Source: Streptomyces sp. Tu 3180
GTDB lineage: Bacteria > Actinomycetota > Actinomycetes > Streptomycetales > Streptomycetaceae
NCBI RefSeq assembly: GCF_009852415.1
Contig: NZ_WOXS01000002.1
Coordinates: 372,001 to 436,000 of the forward strand
Direction of reading: 5' to 3'
DNA length: 64,000 nt
The notes below the pieces were generated by a model. That model ran no database searches and was not told the DNA's origin. It saw only the letters and a list, made by a program, of their open reading frames with translations. Numbering within the stretch: the stretch's first letter is position 1; each line of letters starts with the position of its first letter. Below, one piece after another: positions 44,037 through 54,019 of this stretch. Made by a program: the position numbers and the translations under genes.

Positions 44037-44681
44037 TCACGGCGTGCTGGGCGGGTGCGTGAGCGGCAGGTGTGGTGCCGGCGGCAGCGGCGCGGGCACT
44101 CCCGTCTCCGGTGCGGCGCGGAACGCCTCGATCACGTAGGCGGCGAAGCGGCGGGAGGCCGTGACCCGGGCGGCACGCGGCGTGTCCTGGAAGCCCCGGT
44201 GGGCCGTGAGCATGAGGACCAGGTCCTCGACGACGAAACCGGGGCGCAGCCGGCCGGTCTCCTGGGCACGGCGGGCCAGTGCGGCGACCGCGCGCAGGGT
44301 CCGCTCCCGTTCGGCGGGGAAGTCCACGGCCTCGGGGAAGGCCGTCATGAAGGCCTCGGCGAATCCCCGGCCGTGCGCGTGCAGTTCACACATCCGCTCG
44401 ACCAGGCTCCGGAATCCGTGCCACGGGTCCGGGTCGGCGAGGGCGTCGCCGACGACGGCACGGCAGGCCCGCCGCTGCTCGGCGAAGGTCTCCACGATCA
44501 GTGCCTGCTTGGTCGGGAAGTGCCGGTACAGCGTGGCGGTGCCGACGCCCGCGTGCCGGGCGACCTCGCGCACGGGCGCGCTCAGGCCCTCCTCGCCGAA
44601 CACCGCGCGGGCGGCGTCCAGGATGCGGACCCGGTTGTCGTGGGCGTCGGAGCGCACGGTCCGAGACAGATGGTCGGTCAT
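44037..44681 (-). CDS. TetR-family transcriptional regulator
   Basis: This 214-residue repressor has a TetR DNA-binding domain (RILDAARAVFGEEGLSAPVR, then GVGTATLYRHFPTKQALIVE) and a C-terminal ligand domain of the SACE_7040 kind (LVERMCELHAHGRGFAEAF). It is divergent to the zinc-binding-dehydrogenase-family gene 166 bases away and probably represses it. The inducer is unknown. Confidence 0.92.
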   Translation of the reverse strand: MTDHLSRTVRSDAHDNRVRILDAARAVFGEEGLSAPVREVARHAGVGTATLYRHFPTKQALIVETFAEQRRACRAVVGDALADPDPWHGFRSLVERMCELHAHGRGFAEAFMTAFPEAVDFPAERERTLRAVAALARRAQETGRLRPGFVVEDLVLMLTAHRGFQDTPRAARVTASRRFAAYVIEAFRAAPETGVPAPLPPAPHLPLTHPPSTP

Positions 44682-44847
44682 CGTTTCTCACTTCGGCCAG
44701 AAGGACGCGGGCTTCCGTTACGGTCCGATGGCGGTGCCGCCGCCCCGTCCCCGTACTTCGCCGATGATGCCCCGGCTGTGGGGGCCGGCTCGACGTCCAC
44801 GGCCGCAGCAACTGCGATCCGTCCTTCCACCGACCCGAGGAGCAGCC

Positions 44848-45810
44848 ATGAAAGCCGTCGTGATCAGGGCGTTCGGTGACCCCGAGGGCCTGGAGACCGT
44901 CGATGTGCCCACGCCCGTTCCCGCCCCGGGGCAGGTGCGGGTCGCCACGGAGGCGATCGGGGTGGGCGGCGTGGACGCCGTGATCCGCCGGGGAGCGCTC
45001 GCCGCCTACGGCTTCCGGGAGGGCCATCTCCTCGGCAGCGAGGTCGCGGGAAGGGTCGCCGAGGTGGGAGAGGGCGTGGACGCCTCGTGGATCGGGCGGC
45101 GGGTGTGGGCGTCCACCGGCCTGTCCGGCGGATACGCCGAGCAGGCCGTCGCCGCGGTCGAGGACGTCCTCGCGCTGCCCGACGACCTGACCACCGCCGA
45201 CGCGGTGACCCTCGGCGGCTCCGGCGTGGTCGCCCACTTCGCCCTGGAGCGGGCCCGCTTCACGCCCGGGGAGACGGTGCTCGTGCGCGGTGCGGCGGGC
45301 AGCATCGGGATCACGGCGGTCCAGCTCGCGGCCGGGCGCGGCGCGAGCGCGGTGGCGGTCACCACCTCCTCGGTGGAACGCGGCGCCCGCCTGCGGGACC
45401 TGGGCGCGACCCATGTCCTCGACCGCACCGGCGAGGGCGGACCGGACACACCGGCGGGCTTCGACGTGGTGATCGATGTCGTGGGCGGGCCCCGGCTTCC
45501 CCGTTTCCTGGACAGGCTGAACCCCAACGGGCGGTATGTGGCCGTCGGTGTGGTCGGCGGGCAGCCGCCGGCGGACTTCGGCATGCGGCTTGTGGACGCC
45601 TTCCGCAGGTCGTTGTCGTTCGCCGCTTTCAGTTCCGACACCGTGCCCGGCCCCGACCGGCAGGCCGTGCGGGCGTCCCAGTTCGCCGATGCCGCGCACG
45701 GGGACCTGCGCACGGTCGTGCACGAGGTGCTGCCCCTGGACCAGGCGGTGCGGGCCCACCGCGCGATGGACGCGGGGAAGGTGTTCGGCAGGGTGGTGCT
45801 GGTGCCCTGA
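44848..45810 (+). CDS. NADPH:quinone-reductase-like MDR oxidoreductase
   Basis: This 320-residue MDR enzyme lacks the zinc Cys ligands and has the quinone-reductase pattern: MKAVVIRAFGDPEGLETVDV at the start, VLVRGAAGSIGITAVQLAAG near residue 147 (NADPH fold), and a C-terminal DQAVRAHRAMDAGKVFGRVV. ATG 44848 follows GAGGAG. It probably reduces quinones or enones and is a likely target of the divergent TetR regulator. Confidence 0.9.
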   Translation: MKAVVIRAFGDPEGLETVDVPTPVPAPGQVRVATEAIGVGGVDAVIRRGALAAYGFREGHLLGSEVAGRVAEVGEGVDASWIGRRVWASTGLSGGYAEQAVAAVEDVLALPDDLTTADAVTLGGSGVVAHFALERARFTPGETVLVRGAAGSIGITAVQLAAGRGASAVAVTTSSVERGARLRDLGATHVLDRTGEGGPDTPAGFDVVIDVVGGPRLPRFLDRLNPNGRYVAVGVVGGQPPADFGMRLVDAFRRSLSFAAFSSDTVPGPDRQAVRASQFADAAHGDLRTVVHEVLPLDQAVRAHRAMDAGKVFGRVVLVP

Positions 45811-45874
45811 CCCGGGCGGGGACGGCGTGCGCGGTCCGGGCCACGAAGGGGGACCCGCCCAGGTCGGGGCCGGC

Positions 45875-45910
45875 GCCCGGCGCCGACGGTCACCACGGCC
45901 GGCGCCGGGC
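45875..45910 (+). terminator. Hairpin after the quinone-reductase-like gene
   Basis: GCCCGGCGCCG (45875-45885) pairs perfectly with 45900-45910 across a 14-base loop, 65 bases after the stop. It is a likely terminator. Confidence 0.55.
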
Positions 45911-46033
45911 ACGTGCGCGCCGTGCCCGGTCACCGCTGTCCCGTCCGGCATCGGGGCGCGCCGCCGCGCGGGCGCCGTGCGGTGGCGCCGGGGAGGACAG
46001 CCGAAGTCCCCCGGCCCACCCCGGGCGGGTCCG

Positions 46034-46453
46034 CTACGCCGACGGCAGCGCCTCCGCCTCCGACGTCAGCAGCGCGAGTTCGCCGTCGTCCATGGGCCGC
46101 TCCCCCTGGTAGGCGATCCCGACGACGCCCCGGATCCGCCCGGCCGCGTCATGGACGGGGATCGCCACGGCGGCACCGGCGTTCACCGCCTTGGCACCCG
46201 GCCGCACATCACCCGACGTGTCGGTCTTCAGGTTGCACGTGGACACCGGCGCGTTCCGCTCGAAGGCCAGCCCCGCCATCCCCTTGCCCTTCGGCACGAC
46301 ACGCACGATCTCCACGACCTGCGGGGGGATGTTCACGGCGGCCGTCAGCCTCATCTCGTCCCCCTGCCGCGCATGGACGGTCCCGGCGACGCCGCCGTGG
46401 GCCGTGATCCACTGCCGGAGCCACTTCGTGGTCATCTCTGCTGCCTCGCTCAT
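46034..46453 (-). CDS. Single GAF-domain protein
   Basis: This 139-residue protein is almost entirely a GAF domain: VHARQGDEMRLTAAVNIPPQ, GLAFERNAPVSTCNLKTDTS, then AVAIPVHDAAGRIRGVVGIAY. It would bind a small ligand or sense redox state; no output domain is attached. The single Cys in STCNLKT is in the usual ligand pocket region. Partner unknown. Confidence 0.85.
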   Translation of the reverse strand: MSEAAEMTTKWLRQWITAHGGVAGTVHARQGDEMRLTAAVNIPPQVVEIVRVVPKGKGMAGLAFERNAPVSTCNLKTDTSGDVRPGAKAVNAGAAVAIPVHDAAGRIRGVVGIAYQGERPMDDGELALLTSEAEALPSA

Positions 46454-46667
46454 GACCGGGAGTGTGCAGCGCGGCAGTCGAGCCCCGCTGGAGGAAGCAC
46501 CCGCGGGAACGGTGGCGCCCCGGGCGCACGGGGGACGCCCGGGCGGTGGGGGCGGCGATACGGCCCGCGCCGCTCTCCTCCCCGACGGGAACCGGAAGCG
46601 ATCACCGCTGGGGGAAGGTCACCGGCCGGCCCTTTCCTCCCGTGGCCCGGTGGACGAGCCGGCCGAG

Positions 46668-47231
46668 CTAGCGCGCCACGCGGTAGCGGAGGTAGACGAA
46701 CCTCGAGCTGAAGGTGCGGGTCTCGACGAGTTCGAGATCCGCTCGGCGCTCGCGCCGGGGGAAGAACGGAACGCCTCCGCCGACCAGCACCGGGTAGACC
46801 ACGGCCCGGTACTCGTCGATCAGGTCCGACGCGGCCGCCTCGGCGGCGAGGGTCGCGCCCCCGATCGCGATCTCGCCCTCCCCCGGCTCGGCCCGCAACC
46901 GCCCGATCTCCTCCGCCAGGCCGCCGGAGGCCAGTCGGGCGTTGCCCTGCACCTCCGACAGCGTGGTGGAGAACACCACCTTGGGGAGCGGCTTCCAGAG
47001 CGCGGTCCACTCGAGCATCGACTCGTCGAGCGACGGATCCTGGTCGGCGGTCTCCCAGTACAGCATCGTCTCGTACAGCCTTCGCCCCAACAGGTGGACG
47101 CCGACCTGCCGGATCTCGTCGATCCAGAAGCGGAAGACCTCCTCGTCGGGCGCCGTCCAGTTGAAGTCGCCGTCCGGGCCGACGATGTAGCCGTCGAGTG
47201 AGACGCTCATCGAATAGGTCACGCTGCGCAT
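46668..47231 (-). CDS. Dihydrofolate-reductase/RibD C-terminal-like protein
   Basis: This 187-residue protein has the RibD-C/DHFR-like fold: YSMSVSLDGYIVGPDGDFNW at the start, LLGRRLYETMLYWETAD near residue 48, and EIAIGGATLAAEAAASDLID near 120. These stand-alone proteins bind NADPH and are common in Streptomyces, but their substrate is rarely known. It is monocistronic. Confidence 0.9.
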   Translation of the reverse strand: MRSVTYSMSVSLDGYIVGPDGDFNWTAPDEEVFRFWIDEIRQVGVHLLGRRLYETMLYWETADQDPSLDESMLEWTALWKPLPKVVFSTTLSEVQGNARLASGGLAEEIGRLRAEPGEGEIAIGGATLAAEAAASDLIDEYRAVVYPVLVGGGVPFFPRRERRADLELVETRTFSSRFVYLRYRVAR

Positions 47232-47472
47232 CGGAAGTCCTCCTCGGTGACGGGTTCGACAGTACGACCGCCGGACACCGCGGGACTCATCGCGACGCGC
47301 GGACTTTCCGGGCCGAGTCACCTCACGAGATCGTTCCGCCGGGAGAGCCCCGGGGGACACGGGCGGCTTCACGTCCTCGCGGGCGAGCCGCTGCGCCCGT
47401 CCTCGGTGACACCGAACGCGTCCTCCGCCCGGGAGCAGGTCACCTCCTCCCCTGTCCCGGGCGGGCCGGACG

Positions 47473-49605
47473 TCAGCCGCCCGAGCAGACGGTGCCGTTG
47501 AGGCGGAAGACCGTCGGCTGCGGGTTGGGCCCGTCGTTGGCGCCGACGAAGCCGAACGAGGCCGTCGAACCGCCGTCCGGGGCCAGCGGCCCGGCACCCT
47601 CGGGGGCGGTCACCCGTACGTGCCGGCCGGTCTGGTGGAACGTGGCGTTCCAGCCGGAGGACACCGACTGGCGGTCGGTCGGCCAGTCCCAGTCCACGGT
47701 CCAGCCGGTGAGCGGGGTGTCCGAGAGGTTCCGTACGGTGACCGTGGCCACGAAGCCGTTGCCCCAGCTCGTGTCGCGGTGGTAGGTCACCGCGCAGGTG
47801 GCGTCCGGCGGGGTGCCGGTGGTGAAGGTCAGCGGAGTGGACGGCGCGGACAGCCGTCCCGAGGCGTCGGCCGCCAGCACGTTGACCGTGTGGGTGCTGC
47901 CCGGGGGCAGGTTCCGCAGGGTCACGGACGTGCCGGTGGTCTCGCCGACCAGCCGGGTGTGGGCGCCGTCGCGCTCCTGGACCAGGTAGCGGGCCGCGCC
48001 CTGCGCACCCTCCCAGGACAGGCGCGCGGTGGTGTCGGTCACCGCCTCCAGCCGCGGCGCCCCCGGGGCCTCGGCGTCGGAGGCACCCGGCCCGGTGCCG
48101 GCCTGCGGGGTGAGGGTGACGGCGAGCATCCCGTACGGCGGCACGGTGACCCGGGAGGCGGACGCCCCGCCGTCGGTGACGTCGGTGATGTCGCCGTCGC
48201 CGCGCGCGTAGCGGCTGACCTCGGGTGCGGCGGCGGACGGGGTGAAGCCCGCGTACTCGAGGTCCACGGTCCGGGCGGCGTCCGGGTCCTTGTTGATGAG
48301 CAGGACGCTCAGGCGCCCGTCGCGACGGTGCACGGCGTGTGCGGAGACGTCCTGCGCGGAGGACGCGGCGGCGACCAGGGTGTCCCCCGCGGTGCCCAGT
48401 TCGCTGGTCATCTTCATGCCGTAGTAGGGGTGGAACGGCGTGTTCGGCGCCGGTTCGCAGACGTCACCGGTGCAGGAACCGCTGGACAGCATCCCCATGT
48501 CGCCGTAGTCGGTCTCGCCGTCGACGGTGGTGATCCGGCCCGGGCCGTTGTGGGTGTTCCACCAGTCGACGGTGAAGACGCCGTTCTCCAGGGCCGTCAG
48601 GTACGCGTCGGCGGCGAACAGGCCGTTGGGGCGGGCGGTGAGCAGGGCACCGCCGGTGTTGGTGTTGATCTCGGTGAGGGCGATGCCGATGCGCGGTGAG
48701 TCGGCTCCCGCGTACCGGTCGATCTGGTGGCGCACCTCCCGCAGTTCGCCGGGGAGCCTGGTCAGCCTGGTCATGGCGTCCTCGGCGGTGGTGTCGGCGC
48801 CGCCCGCGTACCAGTGGACGCTCACGAAGTCGATGACGTCGGTGACCTCGGAGAGCACGGTGTGGTTCCAGTCGCCCGGATCGCCTTCGCCGACGACGCC
48901 GTCCGGCCAGTGGCCCGGGGTGGTGAGGACCGCGCCGATCCGGACGGTCGGGTCGACGGCCTTCATGGCCTCGGCGTAGGCGCGGACCTGGCGGGCGTAC
49001 TCCCGGGGGCTCTTGTCCTCGTGCTCGTCGTGCTCCCAGCCGTTGCCGTAGTGGCCGTTGCCGTAGATCTCGTTGCCGATCTCCCAGTACCGCGCGTCGT
49101 AGTCCTTGGTGACGTTCGCGTACCGGACCCAGTCGGCGGCCTCCTGGGGCGTGCCCGAGCCGTAGTTGGCGATCAGGATGGGCTGGGCGCCGGCGGCACG
49201 GACGGTGCCCATGAAGGAGTCGAAGTCGGTGCCGGGGGCGACGTACCCGCCGGGCGCCGTGTGGGTCTTCCAGTGGTAGATGTCCGCGTACGAACCGCCG
49301 GGGTAGCGCATCGCCCCGACGTCGGCCGCCTTCATCAGGGCGGCGACCTCGGGATCGTTCATGTGCGAGTCCCAGATGGCCGTGTTGACTCCCCGTGCGA
49401 CGTCGGACATGCGGCCCAGCGACGCCTGCGTGTTGACCCGGACGTCGACGTCCGCGGCCGGTACCTCCCGCGCGGCGGCGGACGCGGTGCCGGCGGCGTT
49501 CAGCGGGGACAGCAGGGCGAGCGCGGCGGCCAGGGCGGCGGCGGTGCGCGCGAGGTGGCGGGGGCCGGTACCGGCCGGCCGGCGCGGTCTCTGCGGTAAG
49601 GGCAT
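47473..49605 (-). CDS. Secreted clan-A glycoside hydrolase with FN3 and CBM2
   Basis: This 710-residue secreted enzyme has a signal peptide, then a TIM-barrel glycosidase (about residues 50-420). The acid/base is probably Glu179 in RYWEIGNEIYGNG and the nucleophile Glu312 in IALTEINTNTGG, the spacing expected of clan GH-A enzymes near arabinofuranosidase/GH39-GH51-like groups. A beta domain, an FN3 domain (about 555-640) and a C-terminal CBM2 (TWNVTY-like: CAVTYHRDTSWGNGFVATVT) that binds crystalline cellulose or xylan follow. An upstream CebR-type palindrome (49784) links it to plant-polysaccharide breakdown. The exact family and substrate are uncertain. Confidence 0.85.
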   Translation of the reverse strand: MPLPQRPRRPAGTGPRHLARTAAALAAALALLSPLNAAGTASAAAREVPAADVDVRVNTQASLGRMSDVARGVNTAIWDSHMNDPEVAALMKAADVGAMRYPGGSYADIYHWKTHTAPGGYVAPGTDFDSFMGTVRAAGAQPILIANYGSGTPQEAADWVRYANVTKDYDARYWEIGNEIYGNGHYGNGWEHDEHEDKSPREYARQVRAYAEAMKAVDPTVRIGAVLTTPGHWPDGVVGEGDPGDWNHTVLSEVTDVIDFVSVHWYAGGADTTAEDAMTRLTRLPGELREVRHQIDRYAGADSPRIGIALTEINTNTGGALLTARPNGLFAADAYLTALENGVFTVDWWNTHNGPGRITTVDGETDYGDMGMLSSGSCTGDVCEPAPNTPFHPYYGMKMTSELGTAGDTLVAAASSAQDVSAHAVHRRDGRLSVLLINKDPDAARTVDLEYAGFTPSAAAPEVSRYARGDGDITDVTDGGASASRVTVPPYGMLAVTLTPQAGTGPGASDAEAPGAPRLEAVTDTTARLSWEGAQGAARYLVQERDGAHTRLVGETTGTSVTLRNLPPGSTHTVNVLAADASGRLSAPSTPLTFTTGTPPDATCAVTYHRDTSWGNGFVATVTVRNLSDTPLTGWTVDWDWPTDRQSVSSGWNATFHQTGRHVRVTAPEGAGPLAPDGGSTASFGFVGANDGPNPQPTVFRLNGTVCSGG

Positions 49606-49783
49606 GGGGGTCCTCCCTCGGGGTCCGGTGGCACGGGCGGGGCAGCGGGTGCCGGGCCGTGCGACCGGACGGGCGGAGTGCCGACGCGGCAGCAGGACGT
49701 TCCGCGCCGGTGGCACGGGGAACGGTGCGTGGGTGCGGTGCGGTGCGGTCGTGCGAGGGCGGGGCGGCGGCCGACCCTGCCGA

Positions 49784-49797
49784 TGGGAGCGCTCCCA
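49784..49797. promoter_or_regulatory. CebR operator
   Basis: TGGGAGCGCTCCCA is the exact 14-bp palindrome bound by CebR, the cellobiose-responsive LacI-type repressor of Streptomyces cellulase and cebEFG genes. A half-site TGGGAGCG follows at 49801. It lies about 180 bases upstream of the CBM2 glycosidase start. The rest of 49606-50085 has no gene. Confidence 0.85.
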
Positions 49798-50085
49798 TGA
49801 TGGGAGCGGCATGGCGTTCTGTCAACGGACGGGACAGGCGGTGAAGGGCGGGCGGAGCGAGGCGGGACGGGCTCCCCCGGCGGACTTCTCCAGGGGCGGA
49901 CCGGCCCTCCGGCGCGTTCCTCGAGGCGGCGGCGGTGAGGGCGTTCCGCGTCCGCACCGGGGTGGGGCGGGGTGCGGCCGGCCCGGGCACCGGCGTCCGG
50001 CAGACCCGCCTCCCCCGTCCCGGAGCACCCGCGGCCGAGCGTCCGCGCCGAGCAAACAACCTATTTGCCCGATTACCATGACTAC

Positions 50086-52908
50086 GTGGATCCGTATCCG
50101 ACTCCTCCGGGTGGTGGTCGCGGTGACCGGACGCCGGTCACCGGAGTACGCCCGGAGATCCTCGCCTCCTGGCAGCGGTCGCAGTCGCTCGGCATCGACC
50201 GCGAGAGGGCGGCCCTGCCGATCGAGAGTGACCTGGATCCCGACTCCCTGCTGATCAGGGCTGCCGCACCGGTGCTGGACCGCCTGTGCGAACGGTTCTC
50301 GGGCGTGCCGGTGACGGTGGCGCTGACCGACTCGCGGGCGAACATCGTGGAACGGCGGGGCGACCCGGCGGGGCTGAGGCTGATGGACGCCGCCTCCCTG
50401 GTGCTGGGCGCCAACGTCGATGAGCGGTTCATGGGGACCAGCAGCGTCAGCATGGTGCTGAGCACCAGGGCGCCGTTCGTGGTCGTCGGCCACGAACACT
50501 TCCTGCACGACCTCAAGAAGCTCACCTGCATGGCCGCGCCGGTGTGCGACCCGGTGGGCGGCGCCGTGCGGGGTGCGGTCAACCTCTCCGTGCCCCAGGT
50601 GCTGGCCGACCCCGGCATGGCGCTGGTCCTGCAGGACGCCACCGAGCGCATCGGGGAACGTCTGCTGGAGCTGGGCACGGCCCGCGAGCTGGAGCTGATG
50701 CGTTCCTTCCGCAAGGCCAGGAAGCTCGGCGGGCATGCCGAGCTGGACCTCGGATCGGGAGAGCTGTCCCGGCTCGGCGGACCGTCGCCCCGGCTGGCCC
50801 CGCAGGAGCGGCTGATGCTGCTGGAGCGTGCCGTCGAGCTGATCTCCTCGACCGGTGAGGCGTTCGCCGAGGTCCCGCTCGCGGGCGGTCGCACGGCGAT
50901 GCTGCGCCGCCGGGAGCTGCACCACGGCGACGCGGAGGGCGCGGCGGTCGAGGTCAGCTTCGAGGGCACCCCCGGCACGGAGACACCGGGCCCGGCCGTC
51001 GTGACCGCCCCCGACGGCCGTCATGTGCCGCTCCTGAACCGCCCCACCGCGGCAGCGGGGGTGAACGCGTCCGACGCGGCGGCGAAACCGCACGCCGCCG
51101 GATCGACCGACGCATGGCTGCTGCTGGTGGGCGAGCCGGGCGTCGGCCGGCACGCCGCCGAGGCGCGCGGGCGGCTGTCCCTGCTGAACGAGGCAGGCGT
51201 CCGGCTCGGCACCACCCTGGACATGTGGCGCACCGCCGAGGAACTGGCGGAGATCGCCGTGCCGCGCTTCGCCGACCTGGTCGTCGTCGACCTGGTGGAG
51301 AGCGTCCTGGCCGGCGAGGAGCCACCGCCCGGACGGCTGCACTCCGACGTGGCGCTGCGCCGGGTGGCCGTCTGGGCGGGCGAGGACTCCCTCGACACCC
51401 CGATCGGCCGCGTGGACGAGCCGGCCGACTACCCCGCCGGCACGCCCCAGGCCCGGTGTCTGGAGACCGGGCAGCCGGTCACGGACTCGGTGCTGACCGC
51501 CGCCCTGGCCGGGCACCCGGCCGGCCGGGTGCACCCCGTCGACCTGCTCGGCGAGGGCGTGCACTCCTACCTGGGCGCTCCGCTGTCCGCGCGGGGCTCC
51601 GTCCTGGGCCTGGCGGGGTTCTACCGCCGTGGCAGGACGAGGCCGTACGAGCAGGACGACCTGGCGCTGGCGGGCGAGCTGGCGGCCCGCGCCGCGACCA
51701 GCGTGGACAACGCCCGCCGCTACCGCCGGGAGCACCACGCCTCCCTCACCCTGCAGCGCAGCCTGCTGCCGCACGCCCTGCCCCGGCTGAGCACCGTCGA
51801 ACTCGCCTCACGCTACCTGCCCGCGGACGCCAGGGCGGGTGTGGGCGGGGACTGGTTCGACGTGATCCCGCTGTCCGGGATGCGGGTGGCGCTGGTCGTC
51901 GGGGACGTGCCCGGGAACGGTCTGCAGGCGGCAGCGACCATGGGCCGGCTGCGCACGGCGGTGCGGACGCTGGCCGGGCTGGACCTGCTGCCCGAGGAGG
52001 TACTGGTCCACCTGGACGACCTGGTCAGCCGCACCCCCGACGAATCGGCCGACGAACAGGACCCCGCGACCGGGGCCACCTGCCTGTACGCGGTGTACGA
52101 CCCGGTGTCGTGTCGCTGCACGGTCGCGCGGGCCGGCCATCCGCCGCCCGCCCTGCTGACGCCGGACGGGGAGGCGCGGCTGATCGACCTGCCGGCCGGT
52201 CCGCCGCTCGGGCTCGGCGGGATCCAGCCGTACGAGTCCGCCACCGTCGACCTGCCCGCGGGCAGCCTGCTGACGATGTACACCGACGGCCTGCTCAAGG
52301 AGAGCCGCGGTTACGGGGACACCGAGGCGCGCACCGGGCGGCTGCTGGCCTCGCTGAGCCGCGCCGGTCCGGCGCTGGAGGACATCTGCGACCGGGTCGC
52401 GGACACCCTCCTGCCCGGCGGCCCGCACGACGACGTGGCCCTCCTGCTGGCCCGTGTGCACGCGCTGCCCGAGGACCGGGTGGCGTCCTGGGAGTTCCCG
52501 TCCGACTCCTCGGTCGTGGCGCGGGCCAGGGCACTGACCCGTGCCCAGCTCGCCGCCTGGGACCTGTCGGAGCTGGACTTCAACACCGGGCTGGTGGTCA
52601 GCGAGCTGGTCACCAACGCCGTGCGGTACGGCGGTCAGGGGCCGGTGGGCCTGCGGTTGCTGCGCGACGACTCACTGATCTGCGAGGTCTCCGACCGCAG
52701 CAACACCTCTCCGCGCATCCGGCGGGCGGCCACGACCGAGGAGGGCGGGCGCGGCCTGTTCCTGGTGGCGCAGTTCACCAAGAGCTGGGGCGCCCGTTAC
52801 ATGCCGCAGGGCAAAACGGTGTGGGCCGAGCAGATCCCCCAGCCCGAGCAGCCCGCGCCGGAGACGGACGAGCAGGCGCTGCTGGCCATGTTCGACGACC
52901 CCGGCTGA
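50086..52908 (+). CDS. GAF/SpoIIE phosphatase with anti-sigma kinase-like domain
   Basis: This 940-residue protein begins with a sigma-54-activator-type GAF region (VRPEILASWQRSQSLGIDRE, LGANVDERFMGTSSVSMVLS). A second GAF region follows at about 395-555, then a SpoIIE/PP2C serine phosphatase (SLLPHALPRLSTVELASRYL, GVGGDWFDVIPLSGMRVALV with metal-binding Asp, MYTDGLLKE). It ends in a HATPase domain (FNTGLVVSELVTNAVRYGG, EEGGRGLFLVAQF). It probably sets anti-anti-sigma phosphorylation. GTG 50086 is chosen because the DNA just upstream is AT-rich; an in-frame GTG at 49972 would add 38 unusual residues. Confidence 0.88.
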   Translation: MDPYPTPPGGGRGDRTPVTGVRPEILASWQRSQSLGIDRERAALPIESDLDPDSLLIRAAAPVLDRLCERFSGVPVTVALTDSRANIVERRGDPAGLRLMDAASLVLGANVDERFMGTSSVSMVLSTRAPFVVVGHEHFLHDLKKLTCMAAPVCDPVGGAVRGAVNLSVPQVLADPGMALVLQDATERIGERLLELGTARELELMRSFRKARKLGGHAELDLGSGELSRLGGPSPRLAPQERLMLLERAVELISSTGEAFAEVPLAGGRTAMLRRRELHHGDAEGAAVEVSFEGTPGTETPGPAVVTAPDGRHVPLLNRPTAAAGVNASDAAAKPHAAGSTDAWLLLVGEPGVGRHAAEARGRLSLLNEAGVRLGTTLDMWRTAEELAEIAVPRFADLVVVDLVESVLAGEEPPPGRLHSDVALRRVAVWAGEDSLDTPIGRVDEPADYPAGTPQARCLETGQPVTDSVLTAALAGHPAGRVHPVDLLGEGVHSYLGAPLSARGSVLGLAGFYRRGRTRPYEQDDLALAGELAARAATSVDNARRYRREHHASLTLQRSLLPHALPRLSTVELASRYLPADARAGVGGDWFDVIPLSGMRVALVVGDVPGNGLQAAATMGRLRTAVRTLAGLDLLPEEVLVHLDDLVSRTPDESADEQDPATGATCLYAVYDPVSCRCTVARAGHPPPALLTPDGEARLIDLPAGPPLGLGGIQPYESATVDLPAGSLLTMYTDGLLKESRGYGDTEARTGRLLASLSRAGPALEDICDRVADTLLPGGPHDDVALLLARVHALPEDRVASWEFPSDSSVVARARALTRAQLAAWDLSELDFNTGLVVSELVTNAVRYGGQGPVGLRLLRDDSLICEVSDRSNTSPRIRRAATTEEGGRGLFLVAQFTKSWGARYMPQGKTVWAEQIPQPEQPAPETDEQALLAMFDDPG

Positions 52909-53187
52909 CCCGCCGGCCGGCACCACGGCCGCAGACCGCGATGCCGCGGACGGCCGGGCCGCACCCCTCCCCCGGCACCTCGTCGGTGGCGGCCGGGGTG
53001 CTCCGGGCGGAGGGCGGCCACGCCCTCCGGGCGCCACCGTGACCACGAGGAAGGAGGCGGCGGCCGTGCGAGGAACAGCCGTGCACACCGACGGGCACGC
53101 CGGTGAGCGGAGCACACGGACGCACTCGGTGCCCTCCGGCTGTGCGACGGCCGCTCCGTTCCCGCCCGTCCGGGAGGTGACGGGCGC

Positions 53188-53913
53188 GTGAGCCGCATCC
53201 TGGTGACCGGTTCGACGGACGGCCTGGGACGTGCCGCGGCGGCCTCATTGCTGTCCGAGGGGCACGAGGTCGTGCTGCACGCCCGGAACCAGCAGCGCGC
53301 GGCGAGCCTCGGTCCGCTGACCGACCGCGGGGCGGACGTCGTCACGGGTGATCTCACGGAACGCGACGCCGTACGGCGCATCGCCGCCGAGCTGAACGGC
53401 GCCCGACCGCTCGACGCGGTCATCCACAACGCCGGCGTCTGGAGCGGGCCCCCGGTCATGCCGGTCAACATCGTCGCGCCGTACCTGCTCACGGCCCTGC
53501 TGCGCGGACCGCGCCGGCATGTCTACCTCAGCAGCGGCTCGCACTTCAGCGGGCGTCCCTCGCTCGACCGGGTCGACTGGCGGGGCCGAAGCGCGGGCTC
53601 CTACGCCGACAGCAAGCTGTACGTCACGGCACTCGCCGCCGCGGTGGCCCGCCTGCGCCCCGGAACGCTGAGCAACGCGGTGGATCCGGGCTGGGTGCCG
53701 ACCAGGATGGGCGGCCCCCACGCGCCGGACGATCTCGAACTCGGCCACCGGACACAGGCGTGGCTCGCCTCCAGCGACGATCCCGAGGCCCTGACCAGCG
53801 GCGGGTACTGGTACCACCGCCGGCGGACGGAACCGCACCGCGCCGTCCACGACGAGGCGTTCCAGGACCGTCTCCTGCGCACGCTGGCCGGGGAGACGGA
53901 CACCGTGCTCTGA
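53188..53913 (+). CDS. Short-chain dehydrogenase (NAD-dependent epimerase-like)
   Basis: This 241-residue SDR has TGSTDGLGRA near residue 7, VIHNAGVW near 86, Ser in YLSSGSHFSG near 113 and the catalytic pair in GSYADSKLYVTALAAAVAR (Tyr-xxx-Lys). The C-terminus GGYWYHRRRTEPHRA is typical of small Streptomyces SDRs. GTG 53188 is preceded by GGGAGGTGACGGGC. Substrate unknown. Confidence 0.9.
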   Translation: MSRILVTGSTDGLGRAAAASLLSEGHEVVLHARNQQRAASLGPLTDRGADVVTGDLTERDAVRRIAAELNGARPLDAVIHNAGVWSGPPVMPVNIVAPYLLTALLRGPRRHVYLSSGSHFSGRPSLDRVDWRGRSAGSYADSKLYVTALAAAVARLRPGTLSNAVDPGWVPTRMGGPHAPDDLELGHRTQAWLASSDDPEALTSGGYWYHRRRTEPHRAVHDEAFQDRLLRTLAGETDTVL

Positions 53914-54019
53914 CCGGGCGCCGCCCGGGGCGGACACGGGACCGCCGCGAGTCCGTCGTCCGGCGGAGCTCACGGGGCCGCGGTGGGCAGTGCGCCGCGG
54001 CCCGCCGGGGTGAGAGCCG

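Noticed and set aside
53039..53191. 50-codon ORF whose TGA overlaps the SDR start (GTGA)
   Set aside because: The overlap is suggestive, but the sequence is low-complexity, has no ribosome site of its own and resembles nothing I know.
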